Positions 4,848 through 7,896 of a stretch of DNA of 7,896 nucleotides are shown in pieces (the first letter of the stretch is position 1; every line of letters begins with the position of its first letter). The notes under the pieces are model-generated. The model saw nothing but the letters and a program-made list of their open reading frames with translations. It did no database searches and was not told the DNA's origin. Location of the stretch: positions 1-7,896 of the forward strand of contig MWEV01000093.1 of assembly GCA_002071245.1 (NCBI GenBank), given 5' to 3'. This DNA comes from Deltaproteobacteria bacterium ADurb.Bin026 (GTDB taxonomy: Bacteria > Desulfobacterota > Syntrophorhabdia > Syntrophorhabdales > Syntrophorhabdaceae). The position numbers and the translations under genes are program-made.

Positions 4848-7595
4848 ATGGCAAAGACAAAATGGGTGTATTTCTTTGGTGGTAAGAAAGCGGAGGCAGG
4901 CGAGAAATTAAGAAATCTCGTTGGTGGAAAGGGTGCTGGTCTTGCTGATATGGTAAACCTTGGCATACCGGTTCCTCCGGGTTTTACCATAACGACCGAA
5001 GCATGTGTATATTTTTACCAAAATAACATGGCCTTTCCTGAAGGGCTCAAAGAACAGGTAATAGAAAACATGAAGAAGGTCGAAAAGGTTATGGGCATGG
5101 GTTTTGGTGACCAAAAAAATCCTTTGCTCTTTTCTGTCCGTTCCGGTGCAAGGGTCAGTATGCCAGGCATGATGGATACCGTACTGAACCTCGGCTTGAA
5201 CGATAAGACAGTAAAAGGACTTGCTACGCTCACAGGAAATGAACGCTTTGCATACGACTGTTACAGGAGGTTTGTGCAGATGTATGGCGATGTTGTTCTT
5301 GGGCTCAAGCCTAAGGAAAAGGATGAGCGCGACCCCTTTGAAGAGATTATTGAAGCAAAGAAAAAGGAGAAGAAGGTTGAATTTGATACAGATCTGACAG
5401 TGGATGACCTGAAAGACCTTGTAGCTCTCTTCAAAAAGCTTATAAAAACAAGATTAAAGGTAAGTTTTCCTGAGGATCCCTGGGAACAATTATGGGGGGC
5501 AATCGGAGCGGTTTTTAACTCATGGAACACCGAGAGGGCAATCGCATACAGGGAATTGAACAACATTCCAGACACCTGGGGCACTGCCGTGAACATACAG
5601 TGCATGGTATTCGGCAATATGGGCGAAGGCTCAGGCACAGGTGTGGCATTTACAAGAAACCCGGCGACAGGTGAAAACGCATTCTATGGTGAATACCTCC
5701 TAAATGCTCAGGGTGAAGACGTTGTGGCAGGTATCCGCACCCCACTCCCAATAAATAAAAAACAAAAAACCGACAAGTCTGTAAAATCGCTCGAAGAGGT
5801 AATGCCTGACATATATAAACAACTTCTGGAAATCAGAGAGAAGCTTGAAGAGAATTACCGCGAGATGCAGGACGTTGAGTTCACCATTCAAAGAGGGAAA
5901 CTCTGGATGCTACAGACAAGAAATGGCAAGAGGACTGCGTTTGCTGAATTCAAGATCGCAATCGATATGGTCAAGGAAGGTTTGATTACAAAAGAAGAGG
6001 CCTTGATGCGGGTAAAACCTGATCAGTTGAACCAATTGATGAGACCCATATTCGACCCAAAAGATAAAGAAAAATCACTGAAGGCAGGTAATATGGTCGC
6101 CAAAGGATTAAATGCCGGTCCTGGTGCTGCAACAGGTAAGGTCGTTTTCAACGCGCAGGATGCCGAGGCTTGGGCGGGACGCGGCGAACAGGTGATCCTT
6201 GTTAGAATAGAGACATCGCCAGAAGACCTGCGCGGCATGAACGCTGCCCAGGGCATACTTACATCCACAGGTGGAGTGTCAAGCCATGCCGCACTTGTTG
6301 CAAGACAAATGGGGAAGGTCTGTGTCGCAGGATGCGGTGAGCTCGATATCGATTACAAAAAGAAGACAATAAAGATCAAAGGAAAGACAATAAAGGAAGG
6401 CGACTATATTTCCATCGATGGCACGACAGGCGAGGTTTTTGCTGGCCAGATAAAGACGATACCTTCCGAGATACTTAGGGTTCTTGTTGACAAAACCTTG
6501 AAGCCAAAGGATTCACCCATCTATAAGGATTTTGAACTGCTCATGAAGTGGGCGGACAGCGTGAGGAAGCTTGGCATAAGAACAAATGCCGATGAGCCAA
6601 AACAGGCCGAGATCGCCGTTGCCTTCGGGGCTGAAGGTATAGGTCTTTGCAGAACAGAACATATGTTCTTTGAAGGCGAGCGTATCGATGCAGTCAGAGA
6701 AATGATAGTGGCAGACAGTCTTGAGGGAAGAAAAAAGGCGCTCAACAAAATCCTGCCCATGCAGAAGGAAGACTTTATAGGTCTTTTTAAGGTTATGAAC
6801 GGCCGTCCAGTAACAATCAGGACCCTTGACCCTCCACTTCATGAATTTCTACCCCATACGGAACAAGATATAAAGGCGCTTGCAAAGAAAAGTGGCACAT
6901 CATATGAGGCACTTACCGCAAAGATTCAGAGCTTGCACGAGGCAAACCCCATGCTTGGACATAGGGGGTGCAGGCTTGGGATTGTGTATCCGGAGATTAC
7001 AGAGATGCAGGCAAGGGCAATTTTTGAGGCAGCATGCGAGGTAAAAAAATCTGGCATCAATGTTAAACCAGAGGTAATGATACCTCTCGTTGGCTTTGCA
7101 AACGAACTTAAATTGCAAAAAGAGGTTGTCGAAAAAGTGGCGAAAGAAGTGATTAAAAAGTCCGGAGTTCAGATAGATTACATGGTTGGCACCATGATAG
7201 AAATACCGAGGGCTACTATCACCGCCGATGAGATTGCTGAGACCGCAGAGTTTTTCTCTTTTGGCACCAATGACCTTACCCAGACTACAATGGGTATGAG
7301 CAGGGACGATGCGGTGAAATTCTTGCGATACTACATTGACAACGATATACTGCCGTATGATCCATTCCAGAGAATTGATGAGGAAGGCGTTGGAAAACTT
7401 ATGAAAATAGGCGTTGAACTTGGTCGCAAGACCCGCAAAAACCTCAAGATAGGCATTTGCGGTGAGCATGGTGGCGAACCAAATTCAGTAGAGTTCTGTC
7501 ACAAGATCGGTCTTGACTATGTGAGTTGCTCACCCTATAGGGTCACTGTGGCTAAACTTGCCGCAGCAAGGGCAGCAATTAAAGACAAACAATAG
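4848..7595 (+). CDS. ppdK: Pyruvate, phosphate dikinase
   Basis: PPDK reversibly converts ATP + Pi + pyruvate to AMP + PPi + PEP. It serves gluconeogenesis or, in reverse, PPi-dependent ATP formation in anaerobes. The 915-residue product has all three parts. The N-terminal ATP-binding domain has VGGKGAGLADM (about 25-35), RSGARVSMPGMMDTVLNLG (98-116), TGVAFTRNPATGE (264-276) and YLLNAQGEDVVAGIRTP. The central phosphohistidine domain has GGVSSHAALVARQMG (475-489) with catalytic His480. The C-terminal TIM barrel binding pyruvate/PEP has GIGLCRTEHMFF (597-608), TLDPPLHEFLPH, MIEIPRA, FFSFGTNDLTQ (802-812) and KIGICGEHGGEP with the catalytic Cys at 871. Length is slightly above the 874 of the Clostridium symbiosum enzyme. 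The position two before the catalytic His is Ser478, where Thr is usual and is the regulatory phosphosite in plant and bacterial enzymes. A PEP synthase is excluded by the PPDK-type motifs. It is closely coupled to glyS and queH. Confidence 0.97.
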   Translation: MAKTKWVYFFGGKKAEAGEKLRNLVGGKGAGLADMVNLGIPVPPGFTITTEACVYFYQNNMAFPEGLKEQVIENMKKVEKVMGMGFGDQKNPLLFSVRSGARVSMPGMMDTVLNLGLNDKTVKGLATLTGNERFAYDCYRRFVQMYGDVVLGLKPKEKDERDPFEEIIEAKKKEKKVEFDTDLTVDDLKDLVALFKKLIKTRLKVSFPEDPWEQLWGAIGAVFNSWNTERAIAYRELNNIPDTWGTAVNIQCMVFGNMGEGSGTGVAFTRNPATGENAFYGEYLLNAQGEDVVAGIRTPLPINKKQKTDKSVKSLEEVMPDIYKQLLEIREKLEENYREMQDVEFTIQRGKLWMLQTRNGKRTAFAEFKIAIDMVKEGLITKEEALMRVKPDQLNQLMRPIFDPKDKEKSLKAGNMVAKGLNAGPGAATGKVVFNAQDAEAWAGRGEQVILVRIETSPEDLRGMNAAQGILTSTGGVSSHAALVARQMGKVCVAGCGELDIDYKKKTIKIKGKTIKEGDYISIDGTTGEVFAGQIKTIPSEILRVLVDKTLKPKDSPIYKDFELLMKWADSVRKLGIRTNADEPKQAEIAVAFGAEGIGLCRTEHMFFEGERIDAVREMIVADSLEGRKKALNKILPMQKEDFIGLFKVMNGRPVTIRTLDPPLHEFLPHTEQDIKALAKKSGTSYEALTAKIQSLHEANPMLGHRGCRLGIVYPEITEMQARAIFEAACEVKKSGINVKPEVMIPLVGFANELKLQKEVVEKVAKEVIKKSGVQIDYMVGTMIEIPRATITADEIAETAEFFSFGTNDLTQTTMGMSRDDAVKFLRYYIDNDILPYDPFQRIDEEGVGKLMKIGVELGRKTRKNLKIGICGEHGGEPNSVEFCHKIGLDYVSCSPYRVTVAKLAAARAAIKDKQ

Positions 7596-7597
7596 GA
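7594..7597 (+). promoter_or_regulatory. Shine-Dalgarno for queH overlapping the ppdK stop
   Basis: AGGA starts inside the ppdK TAG (7593-7595) and lies five bases before ATG 7603, repeating the overlap arrangement seen at glyS-ppdK. Confidence 0.75.
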
Positions 7598-7602
7598 ACT
7601 GT

Positions 7603-7896
7603 ATGGAAGGGGGCGCAAAAAAGATACTTCTACACATCTGCTGCGCCCCCTGCAGCATATATACATTAAAAAAGCTGAGGGCAGAGGGTGCTTTTGTATC
7701 CGGCTATTTCTATAACCCCAATATCCACCCTTACACGGAATTTCTCAAAAGACTGCAAACTCTCGAAAATTACTCAAAAATATCGCTTCTTCCCCTTATC
7801 GTTGATAAAAGCTATAACCTGGAAACATTCTTGAAGGGCATCCTCGAATACGGTAAGGATAGATGTCTTTTCTGTTACAGGACAAGGCTTGAGAAG
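7603..7896 (+). CDS. queH: Epoxyqueuosine reductase QueH (3' truncated by window edge)
   Basis: QueH (formerly DUF208) reduces epoxyqueuosine to queuosine, the last step of making this wobble-base modification in tRNAs with GUN anticodons. It is a non-homologous replacement for QueG. The visible 98 codons contain the family signatures: KILLHICCAPCS with Cys13, Cys14 and Cys17, then GYFYNPNIHPYTEFLKR (about 34-50), and DRCLFCYRTRLEK at the window end with Cys88 and Cys91. In characterised QueH such cysteines bind an Fe-S cluster and a nearby metal. The frame has no stop before the window ends, so the C-terminal part is missing only because of the edge. It starts seven bases after ppdK and is likely in the same transcript. 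A GC-rich inverted repeat lies across its first codons. Confidence 0.93.
   Translation, partial: MEGGAKKILLHICCAPCSIYTLKKLRAEGAFVSGYFYNPNIHPYTEFLKRLQTLENYSKISLLPLIVDKSYNLETFLKGILEYGKDRCLFCYRTRLEK
7608..7651 (+). repeat. Perfect 10-bp GC-rich inverted repeat across the start of queH
   Basis: AGGGGGCGCA (7608-7617) is exactly complementary to TGCGCCCCCT (7642-7651), leaving a 24-base loop. The left arm begins two bases after the start codon; the right arm encodes part of the conserved CCAPCS motif. No T tract follows, so it is not an intrinsic terminator. In RNA the stem would have eight G-C pairs and could hinder initiation or early elongation of queH. Confidence 0.7.

Noticed and set aside
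6900..7469. 189-codon open frame on the minus strand under ppdK
   Set aside because: It lies wholly within highly conserved PPDK coding sequence, has no recognisable domain, and is explained as a shadow of the + strand codons.
7608..7651. Intrinsic terminator after ppdK
   Set aside because: The stem lies inside the queH coding region, has a 24-base loop and no following T tract.

Overview
The window is a dense run of genes, all on the + strand: the 3' end of ftsK, then lolA, recO, glyQ, glyS, ppdK and the 5' part of queH. It looks like chromosomal core sequence from a Gram-negative bacterium. LolA implies an outer membrane. The separate glyQ and glyS genes mean the bacterial alpha2beta2 glycyl-tRNA synthetase. 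PPDK and QueH are common in anaerobes. The gene order, AT-leaning codon use and protein character fit an anaerobic deltaproteobacterium (Desulfobacterota, for example a Syntrophorhabdus- or Geobacter-like lineage), but this placement is an inference from sequence character and was not checked by any search.

Layout: bases 3-65 encode the last 20 residues of FtsK. Bases 66-193 are a leader of unclear status before lolA, where three or more start sites compete and a second reading frame looks as codable as the annotated one. lolA (to 880) is followed after 16 bases by recO (897-1700). The 117-base gap between recO and glyQ is the largest in the window and holds a weak hairpin followed by a T-rich stretch and then a possible promoter, so glyQ may begin a second transcription unit. 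glyQ (1818-2696) and glyS (2765-4837, forced TTG start) are separated by 68 bases. glyS to ppdK (4848-7595) and ppdK to queH (7603 onward) are separated by only 10 and 7 bases, and in both cases the downstream Shine-Dalgarno overlaps the upstream stop codon, which points to translational coupling.

Functionally these are housekeeping genes: chromosome segregation at division (FtsK), lipoprotein trafficking (LolA), recombinational repair (RecO), glycine charging of tRNA (GlyQS), pyruvate/PEP interconversion (PPDK) and tRNA queuosine modification (QueH). One link deserves notice: GlyQS releases AMP and PPi, the two co-substrates PPDK uses when it makes ATP and pyruvate from PEP.

I found no mobile element, CRISPR array, RNA gene or clearly novel system. 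The most interesting signals are the frame conflict before lolA, a perfect 10-bp GC-rich inverted repeat starting two bases after the queH start codon, and a serine in place of the usual threonine two residues before the catalytic histidine of PPDK.
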